A stretch of DNA of 18,541 nt from DASWHX01 sp036397995. GTDB lineage: Bacteria; Bacteroidota; Bacteroidia; Cytophagales; Cyclobacteriaceae. The stretch lies in contig DASWHX010000097.1 of the NCBI GenBank assembly GCA_036397995.1, positions 1 to 18,541 of the forward strand, read 5' to 3'. Positions 1-6,334 of the stretch are shown in pieces (position 1 is the first letter of the stretch; every line of letters starts with the position of its first letter). A program made the position numbers and the translations under genes. Under the pieces are notes generated by a model that saw nothing but the letters and a program-made list of their open reading frames with translations, had not been told where the DNA came from and made no database searches.

Positions 1-76
1 AAGTAGATGTGTTTAACATCAATATTATTAATACTGCCAACGACAGCAGTAAAAAGCCATATCCCAATTTTTTCAT
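1..76 (-). CDS. N-terminus of an unidentified membrane-anchored or exported protein (partial)
   Basis: Reading leftward from an ATG at 76, the frame stays open to the window edge and gives 25 residues starting MKKLGYGFLLL. Two lysines followed by an unbroken hydrophobic stretch to about residue 21 make a typical signal anchor or signal peptide. The start lies in a 135-base gap divergent from the oxidoreductase gene at 212, which suits a real gene start. Nothing after the anchor is available, so the function cannot be named. Similar short anchors occur on Bacteroidota M20 peptidases, but that is only a weak resemblance. Confidence 0.5.
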   Translation of the reverse strand, partial: MKKLGYGFLLLSLAVLIILMLNTST

Positions 77-211
77 GACACAATATTTTTTTGAAAAGTA
101 GAAAAAATCCTCGTTCCAATATTCAGATTTAATGAAATTTATTTAAGCGGAAAAAAACTATCCTAACAATTTGTCTTATAATGCATATCTTAACCCTAAC
201 ATCCGGGTGAT

Positions 212-1819
212 ATGATCCAATTGATAAGTGGTGAAAGTGCTTTTGCCTATGGTGCAATAAATTCGGGCGTCCGGCTAATTACAGGATATCCCGGTTCACC
301 GTCTTCCGGTGCTTTCGAACTTCTCAGGAATTTACAAATCAAATTTGGTTACCATATGGAGTGGTCTCTGAATGAAAAAGTAGCATGCGAAGTTGCCATT
401 GGAGGTTCTATTGGTGGCTTAAGGTCATTGATTTGTACAAAGAGTGTAGGGTTGAATGTGATGATTGACCCATTGATGGCTCTGAATCTCACCCCGCTTA
501 ACGCGGGTTTGGTGATCTTGCTTGGCGATGATCCTCAGGGATATGGTTCACAAAATGATCAGGATTCCAGGGCCATAGTTCATTTTTTGGAAATGCCCCT
601 GTGGGAACCTGCAGCACCTGCAGATGGATATTTCATGATGATTAACGCATTTCAGGTTTCAGAAGAATTTGGAGTCCCTGTAATCATTAGGGAAACCCGT
701 AGTTTTTCTCAGGTCACCGGTGAAATTGATTTTGAATTAAAATATGATCCTGAAAAGAAGGAGCTTATCGAGGAACCCTTTCGCTTTGTCCCGGTTCCGG
801 AAAATGCAGTTGCAAAACATCTCGCCTTGCAGAAAAGTTTAAGTAAAGTTACTATATGGCATGAAAATTCCGTTTTCAACGAGACAACCGGCAACGGTAA
901 AAAAGGAATTTTAGCTTCAGGATTTGTCACACATAAGTTGCTGGATATTCTGGAGGGGGCAGAAAAACATCCATTCAGAATTTTTAAGTTGGGAACATTG
1001 TTTCCACTGCCTTATAGAAAAATTGAAGAATTCCTGAATGACTGTGATGAAATATTAATTTTCGAAGAATCTTCAGACTTCATTGAACGAGCAATCAAGG
1101 TTATAGCCTGGGAGACCCATTGCGCAACTACGATATTGGGAAAAAGTGAATTAGGGTTAAGCCCCGCCGGGGAGCTCTTCAAATGGCAAATTTCAAATGC
1201 ATTAAACACATTGTTCCCGGATTTGAAAATCAAAGTGTACCTGGAAAGCGCGCAGGCGGAAGAATATCCTGAGATGAAAAATAATTGTAGTGACAGCAGA
1301 TATGAAGAGGTAATAGAGCTGGTGGAAAGGGCAGCCCAACTAGGTGGGTTGACACCGCTTTTTGTTGGGGATCCGGGCTGTATATTTATGGCAGGAGAAA
1401 AACTAATCGCGAAATACGCCATTGGATCCGCGGTCGGTCTGGCCTCCGGTTTGCAATATGCAAATCCTGACAAACCGGTTGTCGCATTTGTAGGAGACTC
1501 AGGATTTTTTCACACCACCATGCCAGCTATTGCTAACGCTGCCTTCACGTTAAGAAATTTTCTTATCATCGTTCTGGATAATGGAGGAGCTTTAACCACC
1601 GGATTGCAGCCAACTCCTGCGGGTGGAAAAAATATTTTGAATCAGGAATCAATGCCGCAAAGTTTTCAGAAAATTGCAGAATCACTGGGGATTCAGCAGG
1701 TTTCTAAAATTTCCCTGAATGATGAACCTGATAAGATTATAAATGCATTCTTAGCAGGGCTTACCGGTAAAAAACTGAATCTGATAATCGTCCAAATTCC
1801 TTCTACTACTGCCGGATGA
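212..1819 (+). CDS. Indolepyruvate ferredoxin oxidoreductase alpha-subunit-like TPP enzyme (IorA-like, without ferredoxin domain)
   Basis: A 535-residue protein with the layout of the IorA/2-oxoacid:ferredoxin oxidoreductase family. The N-terminal pyrimidine-binding domain (about 1-170) has the family signature GYPGSPSS at 25-32. A middle domain spans about 190-350. The C-terminal thiamine diphosphate domain (about 375-535) has GDSGFF at 428-433 and LDNGG at 455-459, the usual GD-to-N cofactor motif. IorA proteins oxidatively decarboxylate aryl-pyruvates to acyl-CoA, passing electrons to ferredoxin. Two family features are missing: the C-terminal 2x[4Fe-4S] domain (usual length is about 600 residues) and the CPGCPHR-like start of the TPP domain, where only VGDPGC (385-390) remains. 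No iorB follows; the next gene is arsS-like. It may use external electron carriers or a different 2-oxoacid. The family is clear but the exact substrate is not. The ATG start is well placed relative to the conserved N-terminal motif. Confidence 0.8.
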   Translation: MIQLISGESAFAYGAINSGVRLITGYPGSPSSGAFELLRNLQIKFGYHMEWSLNEKVACEVAIGGSIGGLRSLICTKSVGLNVMIDPLMALNLTPLNAGLVILLGDDPQGYGSQNDQDSRAIVHFLEMPLWEPAAPADGYFMMINAFQVSEEFGVPVIIRETRSFSQVTGEIDFELKYDPEKKELIEEPFRFVPVPENAVAKHLALQKSLSKVTIWHENSVFNETTGNGKKGILASGFVTHKLLDILEGAEKHPFRIFKLGTLFPLPYRKIEEFLNDCDEILIFEESSDFIERAIKVIAWETHCATTILGKSELGLSPAGELFKWQISNALNTLFPDLKIKVYLESAQAEEYPEMKNNCSDSRYEEVIELVERAAQLGGLTPLFVGDPGCIFMAGEKLIAKYAIGSAVGLASGLQYANPDKPVVAFVGDSGFFHTTMPAIANAAFTLRNFLIIVLDNGGALTTGLQPTPAGGKNILNQESMPQSFQKIAESLGIQQVSKISLNDEPDKIINAFLAGLTGKKLNLIIVQIPSTTAG

Positions 1820-1895
1820 CATAACTATTATAAAATGTTCGCGCAACAATGCCTTCTTTTCTGAAATCATTAATTCCTATCGGGAGAAACAAATG

Positions 1896-1903
1896 TATAT
1901 TTG
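1896..1903 (+). promoter_or_regulatory. Candidate Bacteroidota -7 element (TATATTTG) for the arsS-like gene
   Basis: TATATTTG matches the Bacteroidota -7 consensus TAnnTTTG exactly and lies just upstream of the arsS-like coding region. No clear -33 TTTG or TTG is seen 17-23 bases upstream. If it is used, transcription would begin near 1910, which excludes the TTG at 1901 as a start and favours the GTG at 1922. The same octamer precedes hemA. Confidence 0.35.
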
Positions 1904-1921
1904 CTTAAGTCATTGAATAAA

Positions 1922-2965
1922 GTGATAAAAACATTAAACAGACGGCAGCACAAATTATCCGATCCAGCATTTCAGGTATCTGTACTTTCTGATCCTCAGT
2001 CAACAGGTGTTGTCGAATTTAATGAGAAGCTTGCTGGTAAGGGTTTATTGCCATTAAAAGCATACCTCCCGGAAATTTTGCAGATTAACCTGGGTAAAAT
2101 GTGCAATCAAACCTGCAGACATTGCCATGTTGATGCGGGGCCTGATAGAACGGAAATTATGACAAGGCAAACTATGCAAGAAATCCTTGCAAAGATTCCT
2201 GGAAGCCCAATCTCCACTTTAGATTTGACGGGCGGAGCCCCGGAATTAAATCCTGAATTTCGATGGTTTGTTGACGAGTTAATGAAGTTCAAAAAGCATA
2301 TAATGGTACGCAGTAATCTCACTATTATAGTTTCGAACAAGAAGTACCATGATTTGCCGGAATTTTTTCGGCACCACGATATAGAAATAATTGCTTCACT
2401 GCCTTACTTTTCCGCAAACAGAACAAATGCTCAGCGGGGCGAAGGAGTTTTTGAAAAGTCTGTTCAGGCATTGAAGATGCTTAATAAAGCAGGTTATGGA
2501 AGTGAGAATTCAAATCTAAAACTTAATTTGGTTTATAATCCTACGGGAGCATTTTTACCCGGAAATCAGCAAGGACTTGAGCGGGAATTTAAGAACCGGT
2601 TACAGGCCGAACACGGTATAGTGTTCAATAATCTTTTTACCATCACGAATCTTCCAATTAGCAGGTTCCTGGATTATCTCATTTCTACAGGAAATCTGGA
2701 AAGTTATATGCACAAACTGGTGAATGCTTTTAATCCGGCCGCCAGTGAAAAATTAATGTGCCGCAATACATTGTCAATAGGATGGGACGGCAGTCTTTTT
2801 GATTGTGATTTTAATCAGATGCTTGACCTAAGTTTGAATCATGGGATGAATCATATCAAGGATTTGAACTGGAGAAGTTTGGAAGGCAGAGAAATTATTA
2901 CCAACAGACATTGCTTTGGATGCACAGCCGGTGCCGGCTCAAGTTGCGGTGGGGCGCTCACGTAA
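1922..2965 (+). CDS. arsS: ArsS-family radical SAM protein (arsenosugar biosynthesis type)
   Basis: A radical SAM enzyme of about 347 residues matching the ArsS family. The cluster motif CNQTCRHC followed by HVDAGPD (bases 2101-2145) binds the [4Fe-4S] and S-adenosylmethionine. The C-terminal family block contains MCRNT, GWDGSLFDCDFNQM and the cysteine-rich CFGCTAGAGSSCGG ending (2914-2952). Characterised ArsS adds a 5'-deoxyadenosyl group to dimethylarsinous acid on the way to arsenosugars; that role is transferred from the family. No arsM methyltransferase is in the window, so another substrate remains possible. A CesA-like glycosyltransferase follows 54 bases later. The frame has no ATG before the cluster motif, so the start must be non-ATG. 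I chose the GTG at 1922 because it lies behind the -7 motif and its product begins like homologues. TTG codons at 1901 and 1913 are alternatives, and 1901 would add seven residues. Confidence 0.85.
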   Translation: MIKTLNRRQHKLSDPAFQVSVLSDPQSTGVVEFNEKLAGKGLLPLKAYLPEILQINLGKMCNQTCRHCHVDAGPDRTEIMTRQTMQEILAKIPGSPISTLDLTGGAPELNPEFRWFVDELMKFKKHIMVRSNLTIIVSNKKYHDLPEFFRHHDIEIIASLPYFSANRTNAQRGEGVFEKSVQALKMLNKAGYGSENSNLKLNLVYNPTGAFLPGNQQGLEREFKNRLQAEHGIVFNNLFTITNLPISRFLDYLISTGNLESYMHKLVNAFNPAASEKLMCRNTLSIGWDGSLFDCDFNQMLDLSLNHGMNHIKDLNWRSLEGREIITNRHCFGCTAGAGSSCGGALT

Positions 2966-3019
2966 TATATGGTTAACCCGGTAGTATTCATCCCATGTTA
3001 TTAATTTAGGTATTTGAAT

Positions 3020-4489
3020 ATGTTGATGGACATTATCGAGTTTTCCACGGTTTTTATTTATTGCTTTTGCCTGCTTATGATTTTTCTCTTTAGCTTAGGG
3101 CAACTCCATCTAACCTGGCATTATATCAGGAATAAGAAACGTACAACCCTTTCTCCCGGAGAATTAAGTACTTATCCTAAAGTTACCGTGCAGCTCCCGC
3201 TATATAATGAAAAGAATGTTGTTGAAAGACTGATAAACAAAATAGTACAACTACGTTATCCGAAAGAATTGCTTCAAATTCAGGTTCTTGATGACTCGAC
3301 TGATGAAACAAGTTTAATTGTTTCGAAACTTGTTTCTAAATACAAAATTGAAGGTTATTTGATTGATCATCTGGTGCGGAATGAACGAGTTGGATTCAAG
3401 GCCGGCGCATTGCAAAATGGTCTGCAAAAATCTACCGGAGAATTTATCGCTATCTTTGACTCGGATTTCCTTCCGCCAGTAAATTTCCTGCTGAAATCAT
3501 TGCCTCATTTTCAGGATAAATCGGTTGGGATCGTTCAAAGCAGGTGGGGGCATTTAAATGAAGACTATTCCTTGCTCACACAAATTCAGGCGTTTGGCCT
3601 TAATGCACATTTTTCGATTGAACAATCAGGTAGAAAAGCGGCAGGGAGTTTTATAAACTTTAATGGAACCGGAGGTGTCTGGAGAAAAACGTGCATTGAA
3701 GATGCCGGGGGCTGGTCAGCTGATACCCTCACTGAAGATCTGGATTTATCTTATCGTGCCCAGCTTAAGAACTGGAAATGCGAATATTTGGAGGATTTAA
3801 TTTCTCCGGCAGAGTTACCAATTCTTATTTCCGCAATAAAGACTCAGCAATTCAGGTGGAACAAAGGGGCCGCTGAAACCGGAAGAAAATTGATCAAACA
3901 GGTTATTGGTTCATCAAAAAGAAAAATTAATAAGCTTCATTCAATAATGCACCTCTTTAATAGTTCGGTGTTTTTATTCTTATTCATTGCCGGAGTACTT
4001 TCCATTCCTGTTCTGTTTTTTAAGCAGGGAAATCGAAATTATGAAATTCTGTTTGATGCCGGAGCATTTTTTTTGATCGGATTCTTTAGCATTACTTTTT
4101 TTTACCGCGTAGCTTACAAGAACATTAAGCCCTCGTCTGGTAAAAGTTTTGCATTCTTATTTCCTGTTTTCCTGGTTGTTATAATGGGGCTTTCCCTTCA
4201 TAATTCTGTGGCTGTCCTGCAAGGCTTATTTGGATTAAAAAGCCCCTTTAAGCGTACACCAAAATTTAATGTTTTCAGGAAAGGCGATGAGTGGAAATCC
4301 AAAAGCTATTCTGAAATCAAAGCAAATAAAATAAGTTGGACGGAAGGATTAATTTCATTGTACTTCCTGGCGGGGTTAGTGGCGGGTATTTATTTGGGTG
4401 ACTTCAAATTGATGCTGTTTCATTGCTTGTTATTTTCAGGTTTCACTTCTGTATTCTATTTATCTATTAAACATCAGTTTGCCGGTTAA
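3020..4489 (+). CDS. Membrane glycosyltransferase family 2, cellulose-synthase-like
   Basis: A 489-residue inverting glycosyltransferase of the processive GT2/CesA-like type, expected in the cytoplasmic membrane with its active site facing the cytoplasm. Visible parts, numbered from the ATG at 3020: an N-terminal membrane helix (about 5-30), the GT-A start VTVQLPLYNE, DDS at 91-93, the metal- and nucleotide-sugar-binding DSD at 147-149, TEDLDL at 238-243 with the catalytic aspartate, and QQFRW at 276-280, which in processive synthases holds the acceptor glycan. Four or five membrane helices fill about 312-483. The sugar and product cannot be read from the sequence; mannan-like or cellulose-like polymers are both possible. 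No PilZ domain or bcs partner is nearby, which argues against a classical cellulose system. An in-frame TTG at 3014 would add two residues, but the ATG is more likely. It may be cotranscribed with arsS (54-base gap), though it is unlike the small soluble glycosyltransferases usually linked to arsenosugars. Confidence 0.85.
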   Translation: MLMDIIEFSTVFIYCFCLLMIFLFSLGQLHLTWHYIRNKKRTTLSPGELSTYPKVTVQLPLYNEKNVVERLINKIVQLRYPKELLQIQVLDDSTDETSLIVSKLVSKYKIEGYLIDHLVRNERVGFKAGALQNGLQKSTGEFIAIFDSDFLPPVNFLLKSLPHFQDKSVGIVQSRWGHLNEDYSLLTQIQAFGLNAHFSIEQSGRKAAGSFINFNGTGGVWRKTCIEDAGGWSADTLTEDLDLSYRAQLKNWKCEYLEDLISPAELPILISAIKTQQFRWNKGAAETGRKLIKQVIGSSKRKINKLHSIMHLFNSSVFLFLFIAGVLSIPVLFFKQGNRNYEILFDAGAFFLIGFFSITFFYRVAYKNIKPSSGKSFAFLFPVFLVVIMGLSLHNSVAVLQGLFGLKSPFKRTPKFNVFRKGDEWKSKSYSEIKANKISWTEGLISLYFLAGLVAGIYLGDFKLMLFHCLLFSGFTSVFYLSIKHQFAG

Positions 4490-4539
4490 ACTTAGCTGGT
4501 ACCTTGAAGGAAAAGGTCCATATCACCCTAAATTTATTA

Positions 4540-4547
4540 TAGCTTTG
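4540..4547 (+). promoter_or_regulatory. Candidate Bacteroidota -7 element (TAGCTTTG) upstream of the lipoprotein gene
   Basis: An exact TAnnTTTG match 56 bases upstream of the lipoprotein ATG at 4604. No matching -33 element is seen at the usual distance. It suggests the lipoprotein is transcribed separately from the glycosyltransferase, but a chance match in AT-rich sequence is possible. Confidence 0.3.
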
Positions 4548-4603
4548 TCTGATTAAAAATAAATTTAATTTTTGAGAGAGTTTTGCATAAAGTTTGGTAT
4601 AGC

Positions 4604-5071
4604 ATGCCTATGAGGTTTCGTGTGACGATTTTTGGGGTCTTATTAATTTCTGCACTTTTGGGCTGCCAGAAAGAGACAATAATGCCCGGAATAACCGGGG
4701 GAAGTTTGAAGGCTGAAGTGAATGGAAACACCTTTGAGGCGACAGGGATTCTGGCCTTCAGGACTCAGCCTACATCAACCACCGGAGAAGGATTTTATGT
4801 TTCCGGCAACACAACCATTGGTTTTCCTCAAATTACTTTAACCCTTTATAGCAGCTTACAGGGTAAGTATCAACTTGGCGTTTCCGGTTCAGGAAATACC
4901 CAGGCATCATATGCATTATCCGTCGACAATCAGGAATTGTCAATTTCAGGTAACATTAACATTACAACAATAAATTATTCGGAAGGTGGAACTGTTAAGG
5001 GCACTTTTGAATTTGCAACCGCCACTAACAGTATTACGAATGGCTCTTTCGAAATTCGATTTTCGAACTAA
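4604..5071 (+). CDS. Small secreted lipoprotein, possibly DUF6252-like
   Basis: A protein of about 155 residues. It begins with a basic N-terminus and a hydrophobic stretch ending in the lipobox LLGC, followed by QKE, so it should be processed by signal peptidase II and anchored by its lipidated cysteine. The mature part is rich in glycine, serine, threonine and alternating hydrophobic residues. It starts with a segment resembling KAEVNGNTFEA and continues as predicted beta-strands (about residues 40-155), which suggests a small beta-sandwich. This resembles Bacteroidota lipoproteins of the DUF6252 type, whose role is unknown. There is no catalytic motif. ATG 4604 and ATG 4610 are both in frame and give an acceptable signal peptide; an upstream TTG at 4583 would place extra residues before the signal and is less likely. 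No neighbouring gene indicates a function. Confidence 0.65.
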   Translation: MPMRFRVTIFGVLLISALLGCQKETIMPGITGGSLKAEVNGNTFEATGILAFRTQPTSTTGEGFYVSGNTTIGFPQITLTLYSSLQGKYQLGVSGSGNTQASYALSVDNQELSISGNINITTINYSEGGTVKGTFEFATATNSITNGSFEIRFSN

Positions 5072-5155
5072 AGAAATTCAGATTTTCTTGCAAAGTATTT
5101 TGAAGAAAGCGTTTGAGGCAATTTGGTCACAAACTATGATTGAAGAGAAAAAATT

Positions 5156-5515
5156 ATGAGTGAAAAGGAAATAGTAAAGCAACAATATCCTGAAAGTGAA
5201 TTGACTGGAAAAATTATTGGTTGTGCAATTGAGGTTCATAAAGTGCTGGGTAATGGATTTCAGGAAGTTATCTATCAGCGAGCCTTACAGATTGAAATGC
5301 GAAATCAGCATTTGGAATTTAGTAGAGAGCATGAAATGGAAATATTTTATAAAGGAGAGCAAATAGGCACCAGAAGGGTTGACTTTTTTGTAGAAGGGAA
5401 AATAATGGTAGAACTGAAAGCCGTTATTCAATTGGAAGACGTACACTTAGCGCAAGCAATTAATTATTTAGAAGCGTATAACATGCAAATTGGTTTGCTC
5501 ATAAATTTCAGTTAG
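5156..5515 (+). CDS. GxxExxY protein, 3' end apparently truncated by frameshift
   Basis: A 119-residue protein of the GxxExxY family. The naming motif is G34-F-Q-E37-V-I-Y40. A later segment with D76, E86 and K88 (VDFF through VELKA) resembles the core of the PD-(D/E)XK nuclease fold, but biochemical function in this family is not established. The reading frame ends at INFS-stop, whereas relatives typically continue with a tail like GSxSLQFKR. That tail is present in the DNA immediately downstream but in the +1 frame (SLQFKRVMKPK from about 5520), so the gene appears to have lost roughly ten or more C-terminal residues. The break falls exactly at the first copy of a 98-bp tandem repeat. It lies 84 bases after the lipoprotein gene. 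The family assignment is firm; whether the truncated product is functional is unknown. Confidence 0.8.
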   Translation: MSEKEIVKQQYPESELTGKIIGCAIEVHKVLGNGFQEVIYQRALQIEMRNQHLEFSREHEMEIFYKGEQIGTRRVDFFVEGKIMVELKAVIQLEDVHLAQAINYLEAYNMQIGLLINFS

Positions 5516-5751
5516 TCAAAGTTTGCAATTTAAAAGAGTAATGAAACCAAAGCGAAAATCACAGTCATCAGAAAATCAAACGAATCATAGTTTTGCTCAT
5601 AAATTTCAGTTAGTCAAAGTTTGCAATTTAAAAGAAGTAATGAAACCAAAGCGAAAATCACAGTCATCAGAAAATCAAACGAATCATAGTTTTGCTCATA
5701 AATTCCGGTAGTCAAAGTTTGCAATTTAAAAGAGTAATGAAACCAAAGCGA
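5494..5751 (+). repeat. 98/99-bp direct tandem repeat, about 2.6 copies, over the 3' end of the GxxExxY gene
   Basis: Copy 1 (5494-5591, 98 bp) and copy 2 (5592-5690, 99 bp) are identical except for one inserted A (AAAAGAG versus AAAAGAAG near 5635). Copy 3 (5691-5751) covers the first 61 or so bases and then diverges. Copies 1 and 2 read AATTTCAGTTAGTC, which puts TAG in frame and truncates the protein. Copy 3 reads AATTCCGGTAGTC, one base shorter, which restores the family-typical tail INSGSQSLQFKR in the frame of copy 3. Copy 3 therefore looks closest to the ancestral gene end. Confidence 0.9.
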
Positions 5752-5856
5752 TGGAAGATGTGCCATGAATCGGGTTTTTCACGCACTGAATCCGGGAAAA
5801 AATTCCCTAAAATCAGACTTCTGATGAATATCATGTTTTATATGCCGGATTTTTAC

Positions 5857-5874
5857 CTTATTTAATAAAATAAG
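5857..5874 (+). promoter_or_regulatory. Perfect 7-bp inverted repeat just before the ArsC-like start
   Basis: CTTATTT (5857-5863) and AAATAAG (5868-5874) form a perfect dyad with a 4-base loop, ending three bases before the ATG at 5878. It could be an operator or a weak RNA hairpin covering the initiation region. The arms are AT-rich, so chance is a real possibility. It has no following U-run and is not a terminator. Confidence 0.3.
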
Positions 5875-5877
5875 ATT

Positions 5878-6270
5878 ATGGAACTTGCAATGCATCCCAA
5901 CGAATTGCTGATTTTGTTTAATCGCGATTCCGCTGTCGCCATGAAGACCCTGGCATTTGCCAAAACAGTTTCAAACCATATCCGGGACATGGAATTTAGA
6001 AGTCTAAAATTTCCAAATACTATTTGGAAAGAATTATTGAATATGTTGAATCTTGAAGCAAAAGATATTTTGGATAAATCCCACCCGGACTATCAAAAGA
6101 AAATTATGGGTCATGATTTCTCCACTGAAGGGTGGTTAAATGTGTTATCACACAATTCTTATTTAATAAAAGCTCCAATTGCCGTTAAGAACGGGAAAGC
6201 AGTTTTATGCAATCGGCCAAAAGATGTACTGAAGCTGATAAATGAAGAAGATAAAATTCCGGTTTCTTAG
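5878..6270 (+). CDS. ArsC/Spx-family thioredoxin-fold protein lacking the catalytic cysteine
   Basis: A 130-residue protein with the ArsC/Spx pattern: a beta-strand with LILFNRDSA near residues 10-19, a central helical region, and the family C-terminus LIKAPIAVKNGKAVLC followed by NRPKDVLKLI (about 96-121). In active arsenate reductases the first strand ends in a loop carrying a cysteine, as in N-x-x-C-S. Here that loop reads FNRDSAVAMK and has no cysteine, and the only cysteine in the protein is C111. It therefore probably cannot reduce arsenate by the usual thiol chemistry and may act as a non-catalytic binding or regulatory protein, or be a degenerate copy. The presence of an ArsS-like gene 3 kb upstream does not prove an arsenic link. 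The gene converges on the TonB receptor gene, with 64 bases between stops and no clear terminator. Confidence 0.7.
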   Translation: MELAMHPNELLILFNRDSAVAMKTLAFAKTVSNHIRDMEFRSLKFPNTIWKELLNMLNLEAKDILDKSHPDYQKKIMGHDFSTEGWLNVLSHNSYLIKAPIAVKNGKAVLCNRPKDVLKLINEEDKIPVS

Positions 6271-6334
6271 AATTTATCACTTTTTTTTCGGAAGGTCACA
6301 TAAGTTGCAAAAGAATAAATGGAACCCCTTTGAA

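Noticed and set aside
1012..1473. Open minus-strand frame of 153 codons inside the IorA-like gene
   Set aside because: It is antisense to a well-supported TPP enzyme, has no recognisable domain and no spacing consistent with a gene.
3020..4489. Bacterial cellulose synthase BcsA
   Set aside because: It lacks a PilZ domain and any bcsB, bcsC or bcsZ neighbour; only the GT2 core and membrane helices are shared.
4498..4519. ACCTT/AAGGT inverted repeat after the glycosyltransferase as a terminator
   Set aside because: The stem is five base pairs with no following T-run, too weak to support.
5523..5711. A separate 62-residue protein made of two repeated segments
   Set aside because: It begins at a TTG inside the repeat and is best explained as the shifted tail of the GxxExxY gene read through the tandem copies.
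5494..5751. CRISPR array
   Set aside because: The units are directly adjacent 98-99 bp copies without unique spacers, and no cas genes are present.
5794..5825. Hairpins GGGAA-AAAA-TTCCC (5794-5807) and ATCAG-ACTT-CTGAT (5812-5825) as a terminator
   Set aside because: Stems are only five base pairs and no T-run follows either one.
1922..6270. A complete arsenic resistance or arsenosugar operon
   Set aside because: No arsM, arsR, arsB/acr3 or active arsC is present; the ArsC-like protein lacks its cysteine, and the genes between are unrelated.
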